This document shows positions 33,575 to 44,577 of a DNA stretch of 64,000 bases, in pieces (within the stretch, counting starts at the first letter, position 1; each line of letters opens with the position of its first letter). A program made the translations under genes and the position numbers. The notes under the pieces were generated by a model. The model was given only the letters and a program-made list of their open reading frames with translations, was not told where the DNA came from and made no database searches. This DNA comes from Acanthaster planci (lineage: Eukaryota > Echinodermata > Asteroidea > Valvatida > Acanthasteridae): NCBI RefSeq assembly GCF_001949145.1, contig NW_019091385.1, forward strand, positions 686,551-750,550, given 5' to 3'.

Positions 33575-33653
33575 GTCACAGGACACGAAAAACTTCAGTA
33601 GCCTGAGGCCTGATGCGCATGACAGCAGCAAATGATGTGAACACAAATTTCCC

Positions 33654-33816
33654 AATACAGGTGATTCGTAATAGTGCACCTCCAAGAGTTTGCAATGCAT
33701 TGGTGAATCAGAACGTGCATTTCAGCTGCGCATTGGGTCGGTAGAGTTTGCACGTTGTGATTGGCCTACGCGTTGCAAACTCTTAGAGGAGCACTTTTGT
33801 GAATCACCCCTATTTC
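33654..33816. mobile_element. MITE, family CCTCCAAGAGTTTGCAA, copy 2
   Basis: CACCTCCAAGAGTTTGCAA and its inverse TTGCAAACTCTTAGAGGAGC lie about 95 bases apart, and the outer arms AATACAGGTGATTCGTAATAG / TTGTGAATCACCCCTATT also pair. All four arms of the two copies align, defining the family. Confidence 0.82.
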
Positions 33817-35187
33817 ACAAGCACAACCATATTTTTTACTTGACCCCTTTCCATTCAGTGTTTGAATAATGCAAGTATTCTCGCCGGAGGTTTCTCCTGG
33901 AAGATAACGATGATGATTAGTTACTTAAGTTGTTAGTAACAGCTGGTTAAATTTTCCTCCCACTGGAAAATCCTGCCCTTATCCTGGACCCATTAATGAG
34001 GTGAACAGGAAAGTCCTTTGACATTGGCGGATTTTAGCTTCCTGCCTCAAACTCTCAAATATACAATTCTACAGCAATTGGAGTCTGGATGTGGCTCGCT
34101 CCATGATCAGCTCTAACTAAAACATCACTTAAGTTTAGGTCAGAGGTTAGATTGTTCAAATATACTCCCCACAGTGTAGCTGTTTTTTTTTAATGTACAT
34201 GGACATGTAGCAGAAATTCTGGGACATACTAAATTCACACACTTGCTCTGAAAAGCTGAATGGTTCAGAAGACCCGTAATTTGAAAACAAGACTGGCTAG
34301 AAAATTTGAGACTGTACCAGCATCTGAAATTTGGAAGTCACACAGTTTTCATCTTGAAAATGTGCATATATCGCATTGCAGTTGTCGTTCTTCTTTCAGG
34401 CTCTTGAATATTTTGTTATCTTTTGTTTGGGTCAATGTTCATTACAGTTGCTGGCAAAAGCCTGTACCTTTAACCTCGTTCCACTACATTTGTCATTTAC
34501 CCACACTTTAATACACATGTGCCCTTACCAGTTACAATATATTTTTGAAGTTATTGGTTTACTCTTTAGCACAGTTCTTTGAACAACTGTGGATACATAA
34601 AAATAATACCAAACTGATAATAAATATTTGGCGCAATATGGGGCAAATGGCCAATGTATCATACATGTAAATGTAACGTTTATGGGCTTAACCCTAACCC
34701 CTTAGCGTGTATGTAAAATCGTATCGAAATTGGAGGATTTGGGACTGTCAGGGTTAATGCATGTGCAGATATGCAGTTGATGTGCATCATTCAATCAACC
34801 TTGTTTCTGCTTGTACATGTATCTACGTGTAAATGTATATGTGTGAACAGAACAAAATATACAGAGTAAATGTAGGCGTGCTGCTTATGACGGCCTGTGA
34901 CAACTACATGTACACAACTAGTAGTACAAGCAGTGTTGTACATGTATGTACCTGTGCATTCTTTTCCTGCTTTAATAGGATTGCCATTTTTTTCTGCTTA
35001 CATTTCCTAAGGTTTCTTTCATTTTCTGTGTTTTGTTGCCGTAGTCATTATCCATGTACATGTACTTTGAGGGGTCTGCAAGGAGGGAACTTTTTCCTTT
35101 ATACATGTACTTCCTTCAGGGTCAAATGTCATGTCGGTCTATAGTATGCATGCATTATAATTCACTGGTGCATGTACATGTACATAC

Positions 35188-35560
35188 ATGTAAGTATATC
35201 CAGTGTTCATGTAGGTATATCCTGTGTTCATGTATGTATATCCAGTGTTCATGTACGTATATCCAGTGTTCATGTATGTATGTATCCAGTGTTCATGTAT
35301 GTATATCCAGTGTTCATGTATGTATGTATCCAGTGTTCATGTATGTATATCCAGTGTTCATGTATGTATATCCAGTGTTCATGTATGTATATCCAGTGTT
35401 CATGTATGTATATCCAGTGTTCATGTACGTATATCCAGTGTTCATGTATGTATATCCAGTGTTCATGTATGTATATCCAGTGTTCATGTATGTATATCCA
35501 GTGTTCATGTATGTATATCCAGTGCTCATGTACGTATATCCAGTGTTCATGTATGTACGT
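35188..35560 (+). repeat. 21-bp minisatellite
   Basis: About 17 tandem units of GTATATCCAGTGTTCATGTAT; two units are lengthened by four bases (TATGTATGTATCC). The length is a multiple of three with no stop in three plus frames and one minus frame, giving 7-residue repeats (MYVYPVF-like) that are artefacts. The unit embeds half of the local TACATGTA-type motif. Confidence 0.95.
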
Positions 35561-38500
35561 TGTAGGTACAGTCTACTTGTATGTACACTTTACATGTATG
35601 CCTGTTAACCAGTGGCATTCAAAGTAATATTCCCAGTCTATAATGTCATATACATGTGTGCTGGTACTGGTTTATTCTTGATCTTTTCCCATTTGTTGTG
35701 CCATTTGATTTGCCAATTAATTTTACAGTAGGAGGTCTGTGATATTTTTTAACTTGATTTTCCTGGGAGATATGCGTACAATATGGTTTTGGATTGAGGT
35801 ACATGTACGCATACAGACTACAGGTGCACGTAAACACATTTTCCTGCTTGTCATGGCATTGAACTGTACATGTACGGTACATGCATACGTTGCACAATTT
35901 ATGGATAGACGTGTACCTGCACATGAATGAAGAAATCAGTCTGGTATGTACATTTAGTATACAGCTTGGCTGTCTTGAACATAGAGGGCAGTATACAGTT
36001 AGCATTGGAGACTTGCATATTTCCCTTCCAAGATCTGTTCTCCAACTGTTCACTTCCAGCTCCTGTACCTGGGTATGTTTACTTTCCATTACTTTAAAAA
36101 AAGAAGAGATTAAGACAATGTACAGGAAAAGTCATATTGTTTTCATGTTTTACATCATCGTTACCGTTTCTTTGAAATGGATGGACTTACATGTGTAAGA
36201 TAGCCTAAACCTTCTGGCTGGTACATGTACATCTTTACATGTGCGTACTTCGCAAAATCAGTTTTTTAGGACAAGTTTCCTGGTTGGATTCCGTGACATA
36301 CGGACTGTAGTGTGGGGATGTTTAAGGCTCTGTTTGCTTTCACTGTGAATTACTTACTATTTACACTTATGCATTCAAATGAAGTGCTTCAGTTCTTTTC
36401 CTCAAAACAAACTGTTTCAATATTAAGGCTGAAAAGTAATTTGTGTCACATCCAAGTTGCACCTTTTAGCTTCGACAAGACCCAACAAAAAACAGTTAAT
36501 CTATCTGACATGTGTGTCTTGAGCCACTTTGTCAAGGACAAAGAAATTGTATTGCAGCATATGAGAAGTCATAGGCCGTATACTAGTATTTGTCTGATTC
36601 CCCCCCCCCATCCGAAAGTGATATGTAGTCATTTCCCAGGCAGATTCATTTCTCATCTTCTCACCGGGGATCATGTTACTGGCGAGTTTAAGTTTAATAA
36701 ACAAATGACATTTTATCTGGATGGGCTGTTTTTTAGGTCGTTGGGGATAGTTACTGTAGATTTGCAGGGTTTATTATCAGCTCCCCTATTGAGTGAAGTT
36801 AAACTTCCTCTAATACAACAATCAATTTGCCATTTGATACCTGGGCAAACAGCCACATAATGGGGCAGGAGTCCTTGCAGGTGAGAGTTTCAAAGAATAG
36901 TGGGAATCATTCGATCTGCTGTGCTTGTGTGGGAGGCTACTGCCCTGTGGCGTAGAGATGAAAAAATACATGGCCTCCTCATTTAGATGACTCCAAAGTT
37001 CATTGGGGGGGTATATTCAGCAATGGCATTTTATCTGAATGCTGATAACCCACTTAAAAGTCAAATGAAAGAGCATTTATTTGATGAGTACTACATTTTT
37101 TTCTCTATAATTTTTTTTCCCAGGATATGTGGTAATCTAACCCAACAATTTGGTTTGATGTAGAATTTTTTTCACAGTTAAAGTGCTGTTAGTTTTCCTT
37201 ACAGATGCTATTGTCAGTTTGTGGTTGTATGGTCTCATCCACCAGTTTCCTTAAAAAAATCACCTTCTTGTGTTTTTAGAGGTACAGCCCATCATTTGTC
37301 AGTTACCTTACCTGTATGCATTATGTTCCTTTGAGACGATGAAATCGATCAAAATCTAGAGAAGGGCGCCAAAGAAAAACAACCTGACGAAGTTTCACCT
37401 CAGTGAAAACTGTAATTTCCAAGAAAAACAATCATCTAGGATTTTGATTTCCGGTTAAAAATTTGTTGAGTCGTGTTTTGAATTACGCCTAATTTCATCC
37501 TCGTGGGCACCTTCTCACATGCTGTCGAATGCAGCTACACAATATTACGCGCTGAACTGGTGAATTATAGTAACCACGTGCGCTTGTGTGTCGCGTCAAG
37601 GCTTGTGTTGCTTCAAGTAATGATTTTTCACTTGCGGTTTTCTTCAAAATGACAGCTTGCCAGAAAGAATAATTTCATGTGGAGTTTAGTCCCGTCACCA
37701 TTTTTAAACCAAGTATATGTACATTGTATGCTTTTTGTCTGTTGCTTTTTGGATTTTTACAAATGATGGACTTAGCTTTAATACCCTGTACCCATATCTC
37801 TCTCTGTTTGCTAATTGCTGTCTATTTTGAATTGGCACAAATCCCCCTCGACTGCTCCCACCTACTCAAAATCATGACTGAGTGCCTTTTTGTCCCTGGG
37901 TATTTGATTGGCAGGCATTGGAGAAAGTCCAAACCAAAGCCCTCTGGGGAAATAACAATCATGGGTACCCCCACCGGTGGGGGCAGTGCCCCAAGCGTCC
38001 GACATCAATCAGACCTGTTTTGACTGTAGAAATATGCCGAGTGTCTGATCTTCTGAACTCAGCCCGTGATCATGGTGACTGCCTCCTTTGACAGGGAAAA
38101 AAATTCCTACTTTGTGTACATGATATGTATCTGCAAAAAAAATGGAATGTTAAATACAGATACCATACATGTACATTGTTCCAGGATATTCAATAACACT
38201 GGCTTCATTGCAAGCAGAGCTACATGCACTGTACCGTACATGTATGCTGTGCAGGAGATAGTTTGTAATTTAATGTAAATTTACACCTGCAAAGCAAGAG
38301 TTAACATGCAAAATTGGCTGGAATTAGTTTTGCCATGCAATTTAGATTTTTGGCTATGAATATCCTAAAATATAATGTGATGATATTGTCTCCAGATTGG
38401 TACATTTTTCTTGAAACACCAGTACGTACAATAGTTACATGTATTGTTGAATGCCTCATTTTGAAATACACATAATTCTATGTTTTTTCATACTTCAAAA

Positions 38501-40197
38501 TTAAGAACAAATTAAGCTAAATTTATTCAGGATTTATTAATACAGAGGAGTGTTAGCAGCAGTACATGTACAAAATGTAGATGATCGCATATTAGGGAGT
38601 TTTTTTTTTCATTTGAAGTATATTTTTGTTGATTTCTGCTGTGGAGAACTTTTATAAAAGATCAGTGATTTTTCACATTTCAGTTTCCTTATGAAACTTG
38701 AAACAGTCTCTCTTTTTTCTGAGTAGTACTCCAGATGAGAATTCAGGGAAACAATGGAGAGGTCCCTGGGCCTGGAGTCAAAATGAAATTGAAATCTGAC
38801 TCTTATTATGACAACACAGCCTGACTATATCCTCACAAAATGTCTCAGGGAACTGGCAAAGGGATTATAGGTCATGCGGGGGTCAGCCTGCTCTTATTCA
38901 ACAGATCCTGACATGCTGGTCTCTGATACTCAGAAATGCCTGTGTGGTGATTGGTACAGACTTCTAGGTAGCTCCCATACTAAAGGGGAATGTTCAGTAT
39001 CAGTGAGAACAACATACATGGACTGTATGGCCGTACATGCTTGGAATAGTGTGGACTTCCTCTCCTATCATACAAGGGATACTATACATTGTACATGATA
39101 CATGTGTATGTACATTGAAAGGCTGTGTGACATCATGGCACAGACAGTAGCGGTGGGTGCACATCGGTGAGGAGCTTTGACAGACATGTTAAACGGGCGA
39201 CAGGCTGGCATTTCAACCTGCAGTGGCCATGGAATGATACAGTCCATGCACGTGGAAGCTCAAAATGTTCATTAGATGGTGGAGTGCATGTACATGTACA
39301 GTGGGTAGCCTACGGGGGTGTGACAGGCTGTGTACCCGGCAGCAACGTTAGCTCTTCAAGCGCACTCCTCCCCTCCAGTTGACTCTCTCTGTCTGCCGGC
39401 GTTTTTCTTGGAGGAACGGGAAATGATTACCGGCAGCTGAATGTATCGGAGACACTTGGCCATGAGGTACATGTCCTCGTATTCAAGACATCGTTGGGAG
39501 TGGGTACCCCTGCAGATTTATTAATCAGACAACACTCAGGGTTACTTGTGCAAGAAACATGGTTAATCTGTACATTGGCAGGTTTTTGTGATTGAATTAT
39601 CATGCATGCACCTGTGGTGGAGTGGAAATTTTGTTACCCTCCAAGTCTAGGTGTATGTTAGGTGAATTTCTTTACGTGTACTGTTCATGCATGAACTTCC
39701 AGGTTGCATGCGCAACGTGTACTTGGTAACTTAATTGCCGTTAACAGGAAAGAAGTGGAAAAATTTCAGAGCTTAGGTTTAATGAAACAAAGTAATTTAA
39801 GTGGATTTGATTTTTCTCATCTAGGTGGCTTACTACGGCTGTAATTTAGAAGTCAAAGAAGGCAAATATGCAAAAATATACTTCTAATTTGCAAAACCCT
39901 CAAAGTCGATGTAAAGTACATAATGACATTCAGATCTGTCTAAGTAGGGGACATGTACAGTAGGTTACTGGCACATGGAAATCCTGGTTCTCATACAGAC
40001 AGTACATACATGGACATGTATTTACAGGAACATAAACATGTATATTACTTGTACCGTATTTAATGAAAGGGCCTTTGTCCGTCAGTATGTCAGTCAACAG
40101 GTTTACACCAGACAGGAAATGTGCAGAAACTTAGTTTGTGAGAACTGGTGGCAGTGACTTAATGGTACATGTTACACACTTATAATGTACACGTGTA

Positions 40198-40705
40198 CAG
40201 TGGAACGCTGCTATAATGAACACGGCAGGGTCCACGCTAAATGTTCGGTACAGTGGTTGTTCGGTATAGCGAAATTAACTGCCGCGTGTTTCGTTGCCGT
40301 GTTGAATAGCGCCGTCTCTTGTCTAACTGAAGTGCACCCTCTTGTGATACTACGATTCGCTGTTTTCTTGATGTTTTGCCGTTGCATTCATGTTTGAGGT
40401 TTCTAGAAATGTATCTGTTAATTAATTTTGGTTTTATTAAATATTGAGTAACAAAACTGATATTTAGTTTATCCTAAAAGTCGTGAAGCTACCGCTCAGG
40501 ATTGATCTCTGATGCATGCTGTAGCGAATCTCGGTTGATTTGCAACTACATAATATTTGGTAGGTTTCGTGCACAAAATAGTGGGAGCCAAGGACGATGT
40601 TCGGTACAGCCAAATGTTCGGTACAGCCAAATGTTAGGTACAGCCAAATGTTCGGTACAGCCAAATGTTCGGTATGGTGGTGTTCGGTATAGCGAGGTTC
40701 CACTG
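40198..40705. mobile_element. Pogo/Tigger-like non-autonomous element, 508 bp
   Basis: Ends CAGTGGAAC(G/C)(C/T)(T/C)GCTATA at 40198 and the inverse TATAGCGAGGTTCCACTG ending 40705, flanked on both sides by TA (40196-40197, 40706-40707), the target site of Tc1/mariner/pogo transposons. The CAGTGGAACCTCGCTATA end is very like known pogo-type ends. No transposase frame inside; near the right end the CGGTACAGCCAAATGTT unit is repeated in tandem (about 40600-40680). Confidence 0.85.
40600..40680 (+). repeat. 17-bp tandem repeat inside the pogo-like element
   Basis: Five units of CGGTACAGCCAAATGTT with one variant (TAGGTACAG). This looks like local expansion of part of the subterminal sequence; the left subterminal region has the single form AAATGTTCGGTACAGTGG. 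Confidence 0.9.
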
Positions 40706-43701
40706 TACTTGGATTATAGGGACCACACACCTGTTGAAATGCACCATAGATTTTACATGACCAAAAAATTTAACGTTTGTCCTGACAACACGGTTCCAAC
40801 TTTACTAACAAACAAAAATGTCCCCTCTGTGTGGAGAAGGCCAACCCGCACATGTGCATACAAGTACTGTATGTTAAGGTCCTTTGCACCATGGAGCAAA
40901 TGCACATGAACATACATGGACACATACATTGTAGGCCTACAGTGCCTGGTAGCCTCATCTACTCATTACATTTGCACATGTGTCATGTGGCTCTTCATGA
41001 TATATGGCTGCATCATAAATTTATTACATTACCAACCACACATGCGACACGTTCATTAGCCCACTTCCTTCAGCATGGCATCCTCATTATAATTTTACAA
41101 ACCATCCACCAAAATCAATTCTGTCCTTGAAATGTTCCCAAACTTTATAAATAGCACTAAGCTTTACCGCATGTTTCTCTTCATGTGGCATTATTGATCG
41201 GCAATGTGGGTTTTTTGAAGGCATTTTATAAACTGCATTTTTTTATTATATCTGATATTTTTTCTCTACATGTACATTTTGTGCAAGTATTTTTTTCATT
41301 TGCAAAGCCTGTTTGTTTTTGGACCATCGGATGTATAATATCTTCCAACATTTTCAATTTTTAGAAAAATGCCTTTGTGAATAAAATATGCCAAACAAAA
41401 CATTATTTACAATGTATCCAATCTTTTTCACTGTTACCAGGAAATGTTTATATTATGCGTCTGCATTTCTGTACCTGCAAAGCACTCAGTTTGGTATTTT
41501 CTGCAATATCATTCGCTGTGGCAACACCATGGGAGACATTGCCCTAAATCTCATTGTATACATTATACATGCATTACAACATGTACATTGTAAACCACAG
41601 AAATGGGTTTCATGTACCTGTCACAGTGTGAGGTACAGTGTACTGGTACATGATGCATTAAGCTGTGGTAAGGATGGTAATTAGTCTGTGACCACAGAGC
41701 ATAAAGGCTTCCATAAATGGGAGACTATACAATCTGTCAATGGCTGCATTTATGAATGGGATAACCTTCCCACATGTGGAGCCCTGTGATGTGTTTCTTT
41801 ACGTTCCAGTCTGACGCCCATGGATGTACAGTACAATTACTGTTTTGCACCAAGTATACAACTGTACATGTACATGTCTGTGTTATGCACTTGTCATTGT
41901 AGTCTGTTACATGTACGTTCCTGTTGAAAGAGCAACTGTACAGTTGTAGAGTGGAAGCTATTTTTACCTTTGTGCGCATTTGTGTGTGTTCATACCTACT
42001 GGTAATGCACATGTAATGCACAGTTCTTGGCTGTTTGGTTGGTTCACGCTTTATGCCTCAGATATTTCTGGGACCAACAGGAATTAGAGAGAGCTGCAAT
42101 GTACAAGACTTTGACATTAGCACGCTTAGTTAATTCTTTGGCTCTCGTTTCCAACAGATCCTATTTTTTTGGCTGCGACCGAGGCAAAAACCAATATCTA
42201 TTATGCCACCAATCCCATCCAGAATTTCCTACCAAGAAAAAATGATAATGTTGAGAATTTCAGGGTCAAATTTTTTTTTTCAAATCCCATTTTTCCGTCA
42301 TCGGACCGGCTGTCATGGTCTTTCAAGGTAAAAAAAATAAAATGAGAACTGTACAATTAACTATGAACACCATAGAAAATGTTGCAAAACAAGGACGGGT
42401 TACCAGCCAACATTTGTGTAGCACATGTACTGTACCAGTGTCTTGTGACTGGTTCCCACTGATAGCACCAAAGCAATATTCTGTAACACTGGGTGCTTCC
42501 TATTCTGTCCAAGTGATTTTATGTACATGTACACGTGTAGCCTTGTACATGTACAATGTGTGTACATGAAGATTGAGCTTAGTAAACACCATTACTGCAT
42601 GATACATCAGATATTGGAAACAAAAGCCCCTCTACATTGGACATGAAACACCTTTTTTACTCCACCTAATTAAACATAAGGAAAATGCTACTTGTTTTAA
42701 ATAATGCACTTTGCAGAATGGCAGGATTTAGTATTTACCTTGGAAAAAATGAAGTCCAAAATGGGAATATCAGAATTCTGGTATGTTCAAGTGCATTAGG
42801 GGGTATTTAGAATGGTTACCTTGTGTTACGGAATAATGAACTGCATACATGTACATGTAGCCCACAGATCCAATTAGCTCTGCGTACAAGGACAGTGTGT
42901 ATATGTACATCTATTCACATGCGCTTCCCTGTGTCTGTTATTTAAGATCCTACAGGGCTGAAGGTGGAATTTGAAATCTCTAGTTCGTAGATTAAATCGT
43001 GGGAATTCTGTTATGCTCAACATTCTGAGAGCCTTCTACACATAATTTGGCACAAATTTTTCATCGCGTTGGCTAAGGTCAGACAGACAGAGTAATCCGC
43101 TTAAAATGGGCATGAAGTCACCGTCAGATTAAACACATGTAACCTACATGTAGCGTTCACTTGTGACTTCCTACAAATTAAGATAAGTTTTGATTGTACA
43201 TGTACATTGTTGATTTGTTGTACTGTACATATACATGTAGCTAATGTGTGATAACTACATGTACATGTACATTGCGTGCATGTTGGTTAATGAAGCACTG
43301 TACATGTGTACACATGCGGACAGTACACGGACAGTGTTTATCAGTCAGGGATATTATACAAGTCCTTCAGAATGTAATCCGGATGACTCAGCTTCAGTAA
43401 AAAAAAGGCTAAAAATAGAAGCCTTCATGCTCAATTCTGCCCTGATTTTGCATTGATTATGTGATATGTAGCCAAAGTATGTGGGTACATGTACAGGTGT
43501 ATGCTTGGCTCGTGACAGGAGGGTTTTATCTGTGTACATTTAACTCAAGTACATGCATATGTACATCACTTTGCATACACACATCACTTTGCATACACAC
43601 ATGTACTCTACCGTACATTTACACGAAACATACTTGCTAATTGTTTTGTGAGAATATGGAGAAGTAAATTTAATTGTTTCGTGACTTGCTTTTTAACATG
43701 T

Positions 43702-43949
43702 GGGCCATTCTATAAATTCAGGGTCCAAAAAGTGTGACATTTCTGTGTTGCTGTTACACCGAACCTGTGTAATTTGAAATCACCTAAATTGATTTCAAAA
43801 TATTTCTACATATATTTGTTTGGCATGTAATTTCCATTAATTCATCACTCTTGGAAATTTGAGAATGTGTTCTAAACCTATGTAATCATATATGTCAGAT
43901 GTGACAGGGACACTTAAAAAACTGGACCCCAAATTTATAGAATGACCCA
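43702..43949. mobile_element. MITE, family GGGTCATTCTATAAATTTGGGGTCC, copy 1
   Basis: Starts GGGCCATTCTATAAATTCAG and ends with the inverse AAATTTATAGAATGACCC. Interior landmarks are GTGTGACATTTCTGTG, ATTGATTTCAAA, GAAAATGTGTTCT-like and AGATGTGACAGGGACAC. Two further copies are at 52426 and 54046. Confidence 0.85.
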
Positions 43950-44461
43950 TGTACATGTATCAAATGTTCACATGATATTCACCAGCAAGGAAACGTTCTA
44001 ACCACAGACTAAAAAACGTAGCTCAGCAGAACCAGTCAAAATGTTATGTACATGGTGTAGCATCTCTGGTTTGACCAGATCTCAGCAATTTTCTGCTTTA
44101 CAAAGTACATTATTTTCCATTTAGCAATTCCACGAAATGGATCCATCTGGACAGCCACAGGGTGAATCAGTAGCCTACATGTACATGATGTGGTATTACA
44201 CTTCTCAATTTTCCTGTGTTCAGAAGGAATGTTTGTGAATTCATCTTGGGTAGCATGTGGACACATGAAGGTCATGAGGTTTTGTTGAATGCTTAGTGTC
44301 AAGGTTGGCAATTGGAGAATCGACATTGAGATGGAAGGTACCAAGAAACTGAAATCTTCAAGTGGGAAAGGGGGAGTGGGAATTGTCACCCCGGGCAGAA
44401 ACAAGAGGGATGCCAGAATTCTCTCCATAATTGAAACTGTGCGTACGGTGCACGACCAATG

Positions 44462-44524
44462 CCTAGGGTGTTAATGCATGCTGCTTAGCTGTACTAGGGT
44501 GTTAATGCATGCTGCTTAGCTGTA
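44462..44524 (+). repeat. 31-bp exact tandem duplication upstream of the NCOR exon
   Basis: CTAGGGTGTTAATGCATGCT followed by GCTTAGCTGTA occurs twice back to back, ending about 55 bases before the splice acceptor of the first NCOR coding exon. Confidence 0.95.
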
Positions 44525-44577
44525 CGTGTACATGTAAATGACACCAACTTTCCTCTTTACGTCTCCGCCTTCCGCAG

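Larger units (their letters stand above)
31300..44577. other. Long noncoding stretch between MKS1 and the NCOR-like coding start
   Basis: No exon of a recognisable gene on either strand. The first NCOR exon seen starts at an acceptor (44576-44577), so the gene must have at least one upstream exon and part of this stretch is its 5' intron. Contents: TIR elements, a tandem duplication, a 21-bp minisatellite, a pogo-like MITE and dense TACATGTA palindromes, listed separately. Open frames such as 36312-36860 and 37679-38023 have no known motifs. Confidence 0.6.

Noticed and set aside
35054-35627. Several long overlapping plus-strand frames with MYVYPVF/HVCISSV-like repeats, and one minus frame
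   Set aside because: They are translations of the 21-bp minisatellite; the unit length is a multiple of three so all frames stay open.
36312-36860. 182-aa open frame, the longest single one in the 31-44 kb stretch
   Set aside because: No recognisable motif, mixed hydrophobic and polar sequence without pattern, AT-rich noncoding-like codon use, no splice partners. Kept out as probable chance; expression data could change this.
44036-44428. 130-aa minus-strand frame upstream of the NCOR exon
   Set aside because: No family resemblance or splice structure; noncoding composition.
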